64,000 bases of DNA from Streptomyces hokutonensis (GCF_000376565.1 NZ_BARG01000022.1:1-64000), one strand, 5' to 3'; shown: positions 33,007 through 43,251, counted from the stretch's first letter. Made by a program: numbers and translations. The notes: generated from the sequence alone by a model not told the origin.

Positions 33007-36000
33007 TCAGCCCGCCAGGCAGGCCGGGCCGAGCAGCACCTTCAGGTCGCCGAACAGGGCCGGGTCGGGCTTCACCCGGTGCCGGTCCAGGCGCAGCACG
33101 GTGGTCTTGGTCGGGCCCTGGAGCCTGATGCGGACCTCGCTGTCGCCGCGGTGGTGGCTGAGGATCTCGCCGAGCCTGCTCACCATCGGCGGGGTGACCC
33201 TGGTCGCCGGGATGGTGAGGATCACGGGCGCGTTGGTGCCCACGTTCGACACGTCCGGGACCTGCATCTCCATCGCGACCAGACGGGGCACGTCCTCGCG
33301 CTTGTCGAGGCGCCCCTTGACGAACACGATGGTGTCCTCGACGAGTTGGGTCGAGATGAGCTGGTAGGTCGCCGGGAAGAACATGCACTCGATGGAGCCC
33401 GCGAGGTCCTCGACGGTGGCGATCGCCCAGGCGTTGCCCTGCTTGGTCATCTTGCGCTGGAGGCCCGAGATGATGCCGCCGATGGTGACGACCGCGCCGT
33501 CCGCGTGCTCACCTCCGGTGAGCTGGGCGATGCCCGCGTCGGCCTTGTCGGTCAGCACGTGCTCCAGGCCGAACAGCGGGTGGTCGGAGACGTAGAGACC
33601 GAGCATCTCCCGCTCCTGGGCGAGGAGATAGGTCTTCTCCCACTCGTCGGTGGTGAACTCCACGTCGAGTCCGAAGCCGGGCTCGCTGGTGTCCTCGTCG
33701 CCCATGCCGCCGAAGAGGTCGAACTGCCCCTCGGCCTCCTTGCGCTTGACCGCCACCACGTTGTCGATCATCGGCTCGAAGTGCGCGGTGAGGCCCTTGC
33801 GGGTGTGCCCGAGGGTGTCGAACGCGCCTGCCTTGATGAGGGATTCGGTGGTGCGCTTGTTGCAGGCGGCGGCCTCGACCTTGTCCAGGTAGTCCGGGAA
33901 GGAGGCGTACTTCCCCTTCGCCTTGCGGGACCTGATGATCGAGTCGACCACGTTCGTACCGACGTTGCGCACGGCCTCCAGGCCGAAGAGGATCACGTCG
34001 TCGCCCTGGGCCGCGAAGTTGTGCACCGACTCGTTGACGTTCGGCGGGAGCACCTTGATCTTCATGCGCCGGCACTCGTTCAGGTAGATCGCGGACTTGT
34101 CCTTGTCGTCCTTGACCGAGGTGAGCAGCGCCGCCATGTACTCGGCCGGGTAGTTGGCCTTGAGGTAGGCGGTCCAGTACGAGACCAGGCCGTACGCGGC
34201 GGAGTGCGCCTTGTTGAACGCGTAGCCGGCGAAGGGGACCAGGACGTCCCACAGAGCCTGGATCGCCGCGTCGCTGTAGCCGTTCTTCCGGGCGCCCTCC
34301 TGGAAGATGGTGAAGTTCTTCGCCAGCTCGTCGGGCTTCTTCTTGCCCATGACGCGGCGCAGGATGTCGGCCTCGCCGAGCGAGTAACCGGCGACGATCT
34401 GGGCGGCCTTCTGCACCTGCTCCTGGTACACGATCAGGCCGTAGGTCACCGCGAGGACCTCCTCGAGAGGCTCCTCCAGCTCCTTGTGGATCGGGGTGAT
34501 CTCCTGGCGCTTGTTCTTGCGCTCGGCGTAGTTGATGTGCGAGTTCATGCCCATCGGGCCGGGCCGGTACAGGGCCGAGACGGCGGAGATGTCCTCGAAG
34601 TTGTCGGGCTGCATCTGGCGCAGCAGCGAACGCATCGGGCCGCCGTCGAACTGGAACACGCCCAACGTGTCGCCTCGGCACAGCAGTTCATAGGTCTTGG
34701 GGTCGTCCAGCGCGACGTCGAGGAGCTGGAGCTTGACGCCCTTGTTGCTCTCCACCATCTTCACGGCGTCGTCCATGATGGTGAGGTTGCGCAGGCCCAG
34801 GAAGTCCATCTTGATCAGGCCGAGCGACTCGCACTGCGGGTAGTCCCACTGTGTGATGGTCACGCCGTCCGTGTGCCGCACCCAGATCGGGGCGTGGTCG
34901 ACGATGGGCTCGCTGGACATGATGACGCCGGCCGCGTGCACACCCATCTGCCGGACCAGGCCCTCGACGCCCTTGGCGGTGTCGATGACCTTCTTGACGT
35001 CCGGCTCGTTCTCGTACATCCCGCGGATCTCGCCCGCCTCGCCGTAGCGGGGGTGCGAGGGGTTGGTGATGCCGTCGAGGTCGATGCCCTTGCCGAGGAC
35101 GTCGGCGGGCATCGCCTTGGTGAGACGGTCGCCCATCGCGTACGGGTAGCCCAGCACGCGCGCGGAGTCCTTGATGGCGTTCTTGGCCTTGATCTTGCCG
35201 TAGGTGCCGATCATGGCGACCTTGTCGGCGCCGTACTTCTCCGTCACGTACCTGATCACCTCGACGCGCCGGCGCTCGTCGAAGTCGATGTCGACATCGG
35301 GCATGGAGACGCGCTCGGGGTTGAGGAACCGCTCGAAGATCAGACCGTGCGGGATCGGGTCGAGGTCGGTGATGCCCAGGGCGTACGCGACGATCGAACC
35401 GGCGGCGGAACCACGGCCTGGACCCACCGCGATGCCGTTGTTCTTGGCCCACATGATGAAGTCGGCGACCACGAGGAAGTAGCCCGGGAACCCCATCTGG
35501 ATGATGACGTCCAGCTCGTACTCGACCTGCTTCTGGCGGTCCTCGGGGACGCCGCCCGGGAAGCGGCGCTCCATGCCCAGGCGCACCTCCTCCTTGAACC
35601 AGGTGACCTCGGTGTAGCCGTCCGGGATGTCGAATTTCGGCATGAGGTTCTTGGCCTCGAACATGCCGGTGGTGTCGATCTGTTCGGCGACCAGGAGGGT
35701 GTTGCGGCAGCCCTCCTGCCAGGCGTCCGAGGAGTCCACGGCGTACATCTCGTCCGTCGACTTCAGGTAGTAGCCGGTGCCGTCGAAGCGGAAGCGGTCC
35801 GGGTCGGAGAGGTTCTTGCCGGTCTGGATGCAGAGCAGGGCGTCGTGGGCGGTCGCCTCGTGCGCGTACGTGTAGTGCGAGTCGTTCGTCACCAGGGGCG
35901 GGATGCCGAGCTTGCGGCCGATGTCCAACAGGCCGTCACGGACCCGGCGTTCGATCTCGATGCCGTGGTCCATCAGCTCCAGGAAGTAGCGGTCCTTGCC

Positions 36001-36546
36001 GAAGATGTCCTGGTACTCGGCCGCCGCCTTCAGGGCCTCTTCCTCCTGCCCGAGGCGCAGCCGGGTCTGCAGCTCTCCCGAGGGGCAGCCGGTGGAGGCG
36101 ATGAGCCCCTCGGACCACTGGGAGATGGTCTCCTTGTCCATGCGCGGCCACTTCTGGAGCCAGCCCTCGGCGTACGCGTCCGAGGACAGCTTGAAGAGGT
36201 TGTGCAGGCCCGTCTTGTTCGCCGCCCAGATCGTCTTGTGGGTGTAACCACCGGAACCGGACACGTCGTCGCGCTTCTGGTGCGGCTGGCCCCACTGGAT
36301 CTTGCGCTTGTTGCGCCGCGACTCGGGGGCGACGTACGCCTCGATGCCGATGATCGGCGTGACGCCCGCCTTCTTGGCCGTGTGGAAGAAGTCGTAGGCA
36401 CCGTGGAGGTTGCCGTGGTCGGACATCGCGATGTGGGTCATGCCCATCTCGTTGCACGCGTTGAACATGTCCTTCAGCCGCGCGGCACCGTCCAGCAGCG
36501 AGTACTGGGTGTGGACGTGCAGGTGCGTGAACGGCGGCTTTGACAC
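33007..36546 (-). CDS. dnaE: DNA polymerase III alpha subunit (DnaE1)
   Basis: 1179 residues from GTG 36546, with GGAGG 8 bases upstream. Replicative polymerase subunit. The N-terminal PHP domain has the metal motif HLHVHTQYS (8-16). The polymerase active-site block MPDVDIDF lies near residue 418, and PGRGSAAGS slightly before it. The tandem HhH region and the OB-fold domain (GGIISGLQRKMTKQGNAWA) are in order. Length matches housekeeping DnaE1, not the error-prone DnaE2 form. Confidence 0.97.
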   Translation of the reverse strand: MSKPPFTHLHVHTQYSLLDGAARLKDMFNACNEMGMTHIAMSDHGNLHGAYDFFHTAKKAGVTPIIGIEAYVAPESRRNKRKIQWGQPHQKRDDVSGSGGYTHKTIWAANKTGLHNLFKLSSDAYAEGWLQKWPRMDKETISQWSEGLIASTGCPSGELQTRLRLGQEEEALKAAAEYQDIFGKDRYFLELMDHGIEIERRVRDGLLDIGRKLGIPPLVTNDSHYTYAHEATAHDALLCIQTGKNLSDPDRFRFDGTGYYLKSTDEMYAVDSSDAWQEGCRNTLLVAEQIDTTGMFEAKNLMPKFDIPDGYTEVTWFKEEVRLGMERRFPGGVPEDRQKQVEYELDVIIQMGFPGYFLVVADFIMWAKNNGIAVGPGRGSAAGSIVAYALGITDLDPIPHGLIFERFLNPERVSMPDVDIDFDERRRVEVIRYVTEKYGADKVAMIGTYGKIKAKNAIKDSARVLGYPYAMGDRLTKAMPADVLGKGIDLDGITNPSHPRYGEAGEIRGMYENEPDVKKVIDTAKGVEGLVRQMGVHAAGVIMSSEPIVDHAPIWVRHTDGVTITQWDYPQCESLGLIKMDFLGLRNLTIMDDAVKMVESNKGVKLQLLDVALDDPKTYELLCRGDTLGVFQFDGGPMRSLLRQMQPDNFEDISAVSALYRPGPMGMNSHINYAERKNKRQEITPIHKELEEPLEEVLAVTYGLIVYQEQVQKAAQIVAGYSLGEADILRRVMGKKKPDELAKNFTIFQEGARKNGYSDAAIQALWDVLVPFAGYAFNKAHSAAYGLVSYWTAYLKANYPAEYMAALLTSVKDDKDKSAIYLNECRRMKIKVLPPNVNESVHNFAAQGDDVILFGLEAVRNVGTNVVDSIIRSRKAKGKYASFPDYLDKVEAAACNKRTTESLIKAGAFDTLGHTRKGLTAHFEPMIDNVVAVKRKEAEGQFDLFGGMGDEDTSEPGFGLDVEFTTDEWEKTYLLAQEREMLGLYVSDHPLFGLEHVLTDKADAGIAQLTGGEHADGAVVTIGGIISGLQRKMTKQGNAWAIATVEDLAGSIECMFFPATYQLISTQLVEDTIVFVKGRLDKREDVPRLVAMEMQVPDVSNVGTNAPVILTIPATRVTPPMVSRLGEILSHHRGDSEVRIRLQGPTKTTVLRLDRHRVKPDPALFGDLKVLLGPACLAG

Positions 36547-36724
36547 GGCTTGGCCTCCAGGGAAAACAGTCGACAACAGACAGCGGGCGGTCTGGGGGGA
36601 CGAGACCGAATCCTATGCCTCGGGACTGACACTCGGCGGGCACTCCCACGTACCTTCGAGCGTTGGAAGGTGACGACAGACCCGTCACATGTCATGCACC
36701 ACCCGTACCAGGAGGCACAGAGCG

Positions 36725-38050
36725 ATGTCGGTTCCGCAGCTCAACGACGAGCACCGCGGCGAGGAGATCCTCGCTGTCTTCGACACCGCCTTCGGCGAGC
36801 TCCTGGCCGCCGACCCGGCCGCGTTCCGCGTGAAGTTCCGGAAGATGGCGGCCTCCGCCTTCGCCTTCTACCGGGGCACGGCGGCCCTCTTCTACCACGA
36901 CCTCGACGCGGAGAAGCGGGGCGGCCCGTACCTGGACGACCGCACCTCGCGCGTGTGGATCCACGGCGACCTGCACGCCGAGAACTTCGGCACGTACATG
37001 GACTCGAACGGCCGCCTGGTCTTCAACGTCAACGACTTCGACGAAGCCTACGTCGGCCCGTTCACCTGGGACCTGAAGCGCTTCGCGGGCTCCATCGCCC
37101 TCCTCGGGTACGCGAAGGCGCTCAGTGACGAGCAGATCACCGAGCTGGTGAAGATCTACGCGGGCGCGTACCGCGAGCGGGTGCACGCGCTGGCGACCGG
37201 CGCGAAGAGCGACGAGGTGCCGCCGTTCACCCTGGACACCGCCGACGGGCCGCTCCTGGGCGCGCTGCGCACCGCCCGCTCGCTGACCCGCTTCGAGCTG
37301 CTGGACTCGATGACGGAGATCCGCGACTACGAGCGCCGGTTCGCATCGGGCGGCGGCTCCATCGAGCTGGACGCGGCCACCCGCTACAAGGTCCTCGCGG
37401 CCTTCGACGGCTACCTGGAGACCCTCCCCGAGTCCTCCCTGGACCGCCCCGACTCGTACCGCGTGAAGGACGTCGTAGGCCGCCGCGGAATCGGCATCGG
37501 CTCGGCCGGGCTGCCGTCGTACAACATCCTTCTCGAGGGCAACAGCGACGCCCTGGAGAACGACGTCGTGATCTACATCAAGCAGGCCCAGACGCCGGCC
37601 GTCTCGCGGCACATCACGGACGCGGCGATCCGGGACTACTTCCAGCACGAGGGCCACCGCACGGTGATCTCGCAGCGGGCCCTCCAGGCGCACGCGGACC
37701 CGTGGCTGGGCTGGACCGAGCTGGACGGCTCGGGGCAGCTGGTCGCCGAGGTGTCGCCGTACGCGGTGGACCTGGACTGGAGCGACATCGACGACCCGGA
37801 GGAGATCGCCGCCGTCGTCGCCGACCTCGGGCGGGCCACGGCCACCATGCACGCGGCGGCCGACGACCAGTCCGGCGAGTCCCTGGTGCCGTTCTCCACC
37901 GAGCGCGCCATCGACGCGGCGATCGCGGCCGACGAGGACGGCTTCGCGGGCGTCCTGGTCGACTTCGCCCACGACTACGGCACACGCGCGCGTGCCGATC
38001 ACCAGATCTTCGTCGACCTGTTCCGCAACGGCCGGATTCCGGGTCTGTAA
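36725..38050 (+). CDS. DUF2252 protein (kinase-like fold)
   Basis: 441 residues from ATG 36725, which has AGGAGG about 10 bases upstream; an in-frame ATG 12 codons earlier lacks an SD. The motif IHGDLHAENFGTYM followed by NVNDFDEAYVGPFTWDLKR closely parallels the catalytic loop (HGDLHxxN) and metal aspartate (DFD) of aminoglycoside/choline-kinase-like phosphotransferases, suggesting an atypical small-molecule kinase. The substrate is unknown. The gene is divergent from dnaE, with 178 bases of shared upstream region in which I see no clear promoter. Confidence 0.85.
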   Translation: MSVPQLNDEHRGEEILAVFDTAFGELLAADPAAFRVKFRKMAASAFAFYRGTAALFYHDLDAEKRGGPYLDDRTSRVWIHGDLHAENFGTYMDSNGRLVFNVNDFDEAYVGPFTWDLKRFAGSIALLGYAKALSDEQITELVKIYAGAYRERVHALATGAKSDEVPPFTLDTADGPLLGALRTARSLTRFELLDSMTEIRDYERRFASGGGSIELDAATRYKVLAAFDGYLETLPESSLDRPDSYRVKDVVGRRGIGIGSAGLPSYNILLEGNSDALENDVVIYIKQAQTPAVSRHITDAAIRDYFQHEGHRTVISQRALQAHADPWLGWTELDGSGQLVAEVSPYAVDLDWSDIDDPEEIAAVVADLGRATATMHAAADDQSGESLVPFSTERAIDAAIAADEDGFAGVLVDFAHDYGTRARADHQIFVDLFRNGRIPGL

Positions 38051-38118
38051 CCATCCGTACGCTCACAGGAACCCTTTAGGGGTCCCTTACCGGAGCACAT
38101 GACAGACTCACCTCCGCT

Positions 38119-38808
38119 ATGGACATATCCGGGATCCAGCTCAGGGCCGTACGCGCGGCGCTGTTCACGGCACTGGTCGTGACGCTCAGCACCGCGTCGC
38201 ACGTGCTGCTGTCCCGGGTCCCCCTTCCGTTCGGCACGGTGGCCGCGATCGCGGCCACCGTGTTCGTCCTCGCGTACGCGCTGGCGGGCCGCGAGCGCGG
38301 CTTCGGCCGGATCGCCGCCCTGCTCATCCCGCTGGAACTGGCCGCCGACACGGTGTTCACCACCGGCCAGCACGCCTGCTACGGCAGGGCGGGCGGCCCG
38401 GTCGCCGGACCGCTGCGCGCGGTCGGCCTGGACGTGCTGTGCAGCGGCGGCAGCGTGGGCACCCCGCTGGCCCGGATGACCGACAACCCCCAGCAGGCTG
38501 CTGCGCTGCTCGCGCACACCGACGCCACCGCCGCCTGGCTGCTGCTCGGCGCGCACATCGGCGTCGGGCTGCTGGCCGCCGCGTATCTGCGCCGGGGCGA
38601 GCGCGCGCTGACCGAACTGCTGCGTGCGGCGACGGCGGTGGGCTTCCGGCCGCTGCTGCTCGCCGTCACCGCGATGACGGGCCGCCGCACCCTCGCGGTC
38701 GGCCGGCTGCCGCGCACCACGCACCGCACGGCCGGCGCCCGTGAGCGCCTGCTGGTGCACTCCCTGGGACGGCGTGGACCGCCGTGCTCGTTCCTCCTCG
38801 CGGTCTGA
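38119..38808 (+). CDS. conserved membrane protein ahead of the DsbA-like gene
   Basis: 229 residues with about five membrane helices (segments near 12-30, 39-56, 65-80, 136-157 and 175-190), and cysteines in QHACYGRAGG and VLCSGGS in one extracytoplasmic loop. Those cysteines and the neighbouring thioredoxin-fold gene suggest a redox partnership, which is inference only. No named family recognised. The SD is weak. The C-terminal tail is Arg-rich. Confidence 0.65.
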   Translation: MDISGIQLRAVRAALFTALVVTLSTASHVLLSRVPLPFGTVAAIAATVFVLAYALAGRERGFGRIAALLIPLELAADTVFTTGQHACYGRAGGPVAGPLRAVGLDVLCSGGSVGTPLARMTDNPQQAAALLAHTDATAAWLLLGAHIGVGLLAAAYLRRGERALTELLRAATAVGFRPLLLAVTAMTGRRTLAVGRLPRTTHRTAGARERLLVHSLGRRGPPCSFLLAV

Positions 38809-38905
38809 AACCAGGCCGCGCACCGGCACCACGAGCACCCCTGTGTAGTCCCCCCATACGTATTCCGCGCACACCAAGTGCGCGTCCCTGATGGAGATCA
38901 CCACC

Positions 38906-39718
38906 ATGAGCAAGCGGAACAGCGCGGCGGCGAAGACGGCGGCCCGTGAGCGGCTGCGCGCCGAGCGCGAGCGCGAGGCCAAGCGCGCGAAGGTCAGGCG
39001 GCAGCTGATAGTCGCCGGTTCGGTCGTCGGCGTCCTCGCGATAGCCGGCGGCATCGGCTACGCCGTCGTGCAGGGCAACAAGCCCGGCTACTGGGAGGCG
39101 GCGAAGGACGACAAGCTCGTCAAGCCGGCCAACACCACCGGCACCAACGGCACCACCGTCGTCCTCGGCAAGAGCACCGCCAAGAAGACCCTCGTCATGT
39201 ACGAGGACCCGCGCTGCCCGATCTGCGCCCAGTTCGAGCAGACCGTCGGTTCGACCGTGAAGAGCGACTGGGACGCCGGCAAGTTCAAGATCCAGTACGT
39301 CGGTGCCACGTTCATCGACAACAAGGACAACGGCGAGGGTTCGAAGAACGCGCTGAGCGCCATGGGCGCCGCGCTGAACGTCAGCCCCGAGGCGTTCCTG
39401 GAGTACAAGACCGCGCTCTACTCGACGAAGTACCACCCGGACGAGACGACCGACAAGTTCAAGGACGACTCGTACCTGATCAAGGTCGCGAACACGGTCC
39501 CCGCCCTGAAGAACAACGCGGCCTTCCAGAAGGCCGTGAAGGACGGCACCTACGACAAGTGGGCGCTGGACATGTCCGCCACCTTCGACAAGAGCGGGGT
39601 CACCGGCACCCCGACCCTGAAGATGGACGGCAAGACGCTGACCGGCTCGGACGGCACCAACGCGCCGATGACGGTGGCCGACTTCACCACGGCGATCACG
39701 GCGGCCCTCAAGGCCTGA
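38906..39718 (+). CDS. membrane-anchored DsbA-like thioredoxin-fold protein 2
   Basis: 270 residues from ATG 38906, nine bases after GGAG; an ATG five codons upstream is in frame but badly placed. Same plan as the protein at 7.8 kb: charged N terminus, a membrane helix (34-55), a linker and a DsbA-type domain with CPIC at 104-107. The cis-Pro loop is GVTGTPTLKM near the C terminus. Probably an extracytoplasmic thiol oxidoreductase. A clear terminator follows. Confidence 0.85.
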   Translation: MSKRNSAAAKTAARERLRAEREREAKRAKVRRQLIVAGSVVGVLAIAGGIGYAVVQGNKPGYWEAAKDDKLVKPANTTGTNGTTVVLGKSTAKKTLVMYEDPRCPICAQFEQTVGSTVKSDWDAGKFKIQYVGATFIDNKDNGEGSKNALSAMGAALNVSPEAFLEYKTALYSTKYHPDETTDKFKDDSYLIKVANTVPALKNNAAFQKAVKDGTYDKWALDMSATFDKSGVTGTPTLKMDGKTLTGSDGTNAPMTVADFTTAITAALKA

Positions 39719-39773
39719 GCCGACCGTCCGGCCACCTCTTCGTGAGCCACGCGGTTTTGTGAGACACGCAGTA

Positions 39774-39811
39774 CAACAGCGGGCGAACTTTTACGAGTTC
39801 GCCCGCTGTTG
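39774..39811. terminator. terminator after DsbA-like gene 2
   Basis: Perfect 16-bp stem CAACAGCGGGCGAACT (39774-39789) and complement (39796-39811) around TTTACG, followed by the T-rich TTAATA. It lies between the DsbA-like gene and phoD, both on the plus strand, so phoD needs its own promoter in the remaining 28 bases or within the hairpin region. Confidence 0.88.
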
Positions 39812-39839
39812 TTAATACCGGTCAGTAACCTGTTCGCTC

Positions 39840-41501
39840 GTGACCAGTCGATACAGAGCAACCGAGGGCGCCAACTCGCCCTTCCCGCGCCGCCGTACGG
39901 TCGTCAAGGCCGCTGCCGCCACCGCCGTGCTGGCCGGCCCGCTCGTCGCCGCGCTGCCCGCCGGGGCCGCGACCGAGACCCCCGCCTTCCTGCACGGGGT
40001 CGCCTCCGGGGACCCGCTCCCGGACGGCGTCCTGCTGTGGACCCGGGTGACGCCCACCGCCGAGGCTGTCCCCGGTTCGGGGCTCGGCCCGGACACCGAG
40101 GTGAGCTGGACCGTCGCCACCGACAAGGCGTTCACGAACATCGTCTCCAGGGGTTCGCTCACCGCGACCGCCGCCTCCGACCACACCGTCAAGGCCGACA
40201 TCCGCGGCCTGGCCCCGGCCACCGACTACTGGTTCCGCTTCTCGGCCGGCGGCACCGACTCCCCGGCGGCGCGCACCCGCACCGCGCCGGCGGCGGACGC
40301 CACCGTGACCGGCCTCCGCTTCGGCGTCGTCACCTGCGCCAACTGGGAGGCGGGCTACTTCTCCTCGTACCGCCATCTCGCGAACCGCAACGACCTCGAC
40401 GCCTGGCTGCACCTGGGCGACTACATCTACGAGTACAAGTCCGGCGAGTACGCGGCGCGCGGCACGGTCGTACGGCCGCACGCGCCGCTGAACGAGATCA
40501 TCACGCTCGCCGACTACCGCACCCGGCACGGCAGGTACAAGACCGACCCCGACCTCCAGGCGCTGCACCTGAAGGCGCCGGTCATCGCGATCTGGGACGA
40601 CCACGAGTTCGCGGACAACGCCTGGTCGGGCGGCGCGGTCAACCACACCGAGGGCGCCGAGGGCACCTGGACGGCCCGCCAAGCGGCCGCGAAACAGGCG
40701 TACTTCGAGTGGATGCCGGTCCGCCCGGCCATCGCGGGCACCACCTACCGCCGCCTGCGCTTCGGCAAGCTGGCCGATCTCTCCCTCCTCGACCTGCGCT
40801 CCTTCCGTTCGCAGCAGGCGAGTTCGGGCAGCGGCTCGGTCGACGACCCGGACCGTACGATCACGGGCCGCGCCCAACTCGACTGGCTGAAGGCCGGGTT
40901 GAAGGCCTCGGACACCAAGTGGCGCCTTGTCGGCAACTCGGTGATGATCGCGCCGTTCGTCATCGGCTCGCTCACCGCCGACCTGCTCAAGCCGCTCGCG
41001 AAGCTGCTGGACCTGCCGCAGGACGGCATCGGCGTCAACACCGACCAGTGGGACGGCTACACCGACGACCGCCGTGAACTCCTCGCCCATCTGCGCTCGA
41101 ACGCGATCGGCAACACGGTCTTCCTCACCGGCGACATCCACATGTCCTGGGCCAACGACGTGCCCGTGGACGCCGGCACCTACCCGCTCTCGCCGTCCGC
41201 GGCAACGGAGTTCGTGATCACCTCGGTGACCTCCGACAACCTCGACGACATAGTGAAGGTGCCCGAGGGCACGGTCTCCGCGCTCGCCGCCCCGCTCATC
41301 CAGGTCGCCAACCGGCACGTCCACTGGGTCGACACGGACCGCCACGGCTACGGCGTCCTCGACATCACGGCCGACCGCGCGCAGATGGACTACTACGTCC
41401 TGTCCGACCGCACCTCGGCCACCGCGACCTCGTCCTGGGAGCGCTCGTACCGCACGCGCAGCGGCACGCAGAAGGTCGAGCGGACGTACGACCCGGTGTA
41501 G
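39840..41501 (+). CDS. phoD: PhoD-type alkaline phosphatase/phosphodiesterase (Tat-exported)
   Basis: 553 residues, GTG start. The N terminus carries a Tat signal ([18 protein letters not shown], twin arginines at 17-19) with a likely cleavage at AGA-AT around residue 43. A fibronectin-like N-terminal PhoD domain is followed by the metallophosphatase core: [34 protein letters not shown], and [11 protein letters not shown]. It is Ca/Fe-dependent in characterised relatives and hydrolyses extracellular phosphate esters. In Streptomyces phoD is PhoP-controlled; the bases before the start hold only a weak PHO-box-like repeat. Confidence 0.93.
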   Translation: MTSRYRATEGANSPFPRRRTVVKAAAATAVLAGPLVAALPAGAATETPAFLHGVASGDPLPDGVLLWTRVTPTAEAVPGSGLGPDTEVSWTVATDKAFTNIVSRGSLTATAASDHTVKADIRGLAPATDYWFRFSAGGTDSPAARTRTAPAADATVTGLRFGVVTCANWEAGYFSSYRHLANRNDLDAWLHLGDYIYEYKSGEYAARGTVVRPHAPLNEIITLADYRTRHGRYKTDPDLQALHLKAPVIAIWDDHEFADNAWSGGAVNHTEGAEGTWTARQAAAKQAYFEWMPVRPAIAGTTYRRLRFGKLADLSLLDLRSFRSQQASSGSGSVDDPDRTITGRAQLDWLKAGLKASDTKWRLVGNSVMIAPFVIGSLTADLLKPLAKLLDLPQDGIGVNTDQWDGYTDDRRELLAHLRSNAIGNTVFLTGDIHMSWANDVPVDAGTYPLSPSAATEFVITSVTSDNLDDIVKVPEGTVSALAAPLIQVANRHVHWVDTDRHGYGVLDITADRAQMDYYVLSDRTSATATSSWERSYRTRSGTQKVERTYDPV

Positions 41502-41506
41502 GTCTT

Positions 41507-42076
41507 TTAGAGGCTCTCCAGGAAGCCGAAGGCCACCCGCCAGGTGGCCTCGGCGGCCTCCTCGTCGTAGTCCGGGAGGCCGGGGTCGGTGTACAGGTGG
41601 CCGGCTCCGGCGTACCGGTAGATCTCGACGTCGGCGCCGGCCCTGCCCATCTGCAGATACCAGGAGCTGAGCCAGTCGTCGGTCTCGAACTGGTCCGGCT
41701 CGGCGACATGCAGCTGGACCGGGAGGTCGTCGACGGTGGCGGTGGCCGCGATGTCCGAGGTGCCGTGCAGAAGCAGCAGCCCGCGCGCCTTCTCGTCGCC
41801 GAGGGCGAGGGTCTGGGCGATGGAGGCACCGAGCGAGAACCCGGCGTAGACGAGCCCGCGCTCGGAGTAGGGAGCGGCGGCCAGCACGGCCCGCTTCAGC
41901 AGCTCGTCCTTGCCGATCCCGTCGTTGAAGGCCATGCCCTCCTCGACCGTCTCGAACGTCTGCCCCTCGAAGAGGTCCGGCGTCCACACCTCGTGGCCCG
42001 CGGCGCGCAGCCGGTCGGCGGCCTCGCGCACCGCCGGCCGGAGTCCGTACGTCGAGTGGAAGAGCATGATGTTCAT
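41507..42076 (-). CDS. dienelactone hydrolase family alpha/beta hydrolase
   Basis: 189 residues. The alpha/beta hydrolase core has nucleophile elbow GFSLGAS, an acid in DLPVQLHVAEPDQFE and a histidine in AGAGHLYTDPG. The nucleophile is serine, whereas classical dienelactone hydrolase uses cysteine, so it should be seen as a general esterase-like member. It is convergent with phoD (5-base gap, no hairpin) and divergent from mscS, from which it is only 29 bases away. Confidence 0.85.
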   Translation of the reverse strand: MNIMLFHSTYGLRPAVREAADRLRAAGHEVWTPDLFEGQTFETVEEGMAFNDGIGKDELLKRAVLAAAPYSERGLVYAGFSLGASIAQTLALGDEKARGLLLLHGTSDIAATATVDDLPVQLHVAEPDQFETDDWLSSWYLQMGRAGADVEIYRYAGAGHLYTDPGLPDYDEEAAEATWRVAFGFLESL

Positions 42077-42105
42077 GAAGCCATCGTGCCAGTACGGTCG
42101 GACAC

Positions 42106-43212
42106 ATGGAGAACGTACTGCGCCCGCTGATCGTCATCGGCGGCTCCGTCGTCCTCACGCTGCTCATCGGCTGGGTCACCGACCTGCTGCTGCGCAAGGC
42201 GGACGCCCGCCACGACGACACCACCCTGTGGGGCCTGCTGCGCCGAGGCCGAGTCCCCTACCAACTCCTCATCTGCGCGGCCTTCCTCAGAGGCTCCTAC
42301 GACCAGGCACAACTCCTCGAGGAACACCGGGTCGGCATCGGCCAGACCCTGACCCTGGTGCTGATCGGCGCCACCGCCTGGCTGATGATCCGGGTCGCGG
42401 CGGCGATCGTGGAGTCCTCGTACGCCCGCTACGCCCGCGCCTCCCGCGACGCGGCCCGGGTCCGCCGGGTGCGGACCCAGGTGACGCTGATCACGCGGGT
42501 GGTGGCCGCGATCGTGGGTGTGGTGGCGGTAGCCGCGATGCTGCTCACCTTCCCCGCGATGCGCGCGGCCGGCGCCTCGCTGCTGGCCTCGGCGGGCGTC
42601 CTCGGCATCGTCGCCGGTGTCGCCGCGCAGTCCACGCTCGCCAACCTCTTCGCCGGGCTCCAGATCGCCTTCGGCGACATGGTCCGCATCGGCGACACCG
42701 TCGTCGTGGACGGCGAGTGGGGCACGATCGAGGAGATCACCCTGACCTTCCTCACGGTACGGACCTGGGACGAGCGCCGGATCACCATGCCGGTGTCGTA
42801 CTTCACGTCCAAGCCCTTCGAGAACTGGTCGCGCGGCACCCCGCAGATGACCGGCATCGTCTACTTCCAGGTCGACCACTCGGCCCCGGTCGACGCGATG
42901 CGCGAGCAGTTGCAGGAGATCCTGCGTGCCTGCCCGGCCTGGGACGGCCGCAGCTACGGCCTGGTCGTCACCGACACCACCCCCAACACCATGGAGGTCC
43001 GCGCCCTGGTCACGGCCAAGGACGCGGACGACATCTGGACGGTCCGCGTCACGGTCCGCGAACAGATGATCCGCTGGCTGTACGTGGAACACCCGTACGC
43101 CCTCCCGCGCGTGAACACGGCGGACGCGGCACCGGTACCGGGCGAGGACACGTCACCCAACGGGGGTGGTGGGCGGGCGGCGCATGAGCCGCCGGGGGCG
43201 GGGCGCGGGTGA
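42106..43212 (+). CDS. MscS-type mechanosensitive ion channel
   Basis: 368 residues. Four membrane helices (about 5-25, 78-98, 125-148 and 155-178) precede the MscS pore helix, seen here as SLLASAGVLGIVAGVAAQSTL, and the cytosolic beta domain (QIAFGDMVRIGDTVVVDGEWGTIEEI, RRITMPVSYF). The protein would open on membrane tension to release osmolytes. The C-terminal ~30 residues are disordered and run into a dispersed repeat, so the natural end may have been extended. Confidence 0.9.
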   Translation: MENVLRPLIVIGGSVVLTLLIGWVTDLLLRKADARHDDTTLWGLLRRGRVPYQLLICAAFLRGSYDQAQLLEEHRVGIGQTLTLVLIGATAWLMIRVAAAIVESSYARYARASRDAARVRRVRTQVTLITRVVAAIVGVVAVAAMLLTFPAMRAAGASLLASAGVLGIVAGVAAQSTLANLFAGLQIAFGDMVRIGDTVVVDGEWGTIEEITLTFLTVRTWDERRITMPVSYFTSKPFENWSRGTPQMTGIVYFQVDHSAPVDAMREQLQEILRACPAWDGRSYGLVVTDTTPNTMEVRALVTAKDADDIWTVRVTVREQMIRWLYVEHPYALPRVNTADAAPVPGEDTSPNGGGGRAAHEPPGAGRG

Positions 43213-43251
43213 CGGAGGGCGCGGAGCAGCTCCGAAGCCTACGGGGCTGTG

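Noticed and set aside
38099..38158. ATG with a good SD (GGAG) at 38099
   Set aside because: The frame it opens is short and without homology; the membrane protein starts at 38119 in another frame.
39812..39839. PHO box ahead of phoD
   Set aside because: Only a vague 11-base repeat resembling GTTCACC is present; not enough to call a PhoP site.
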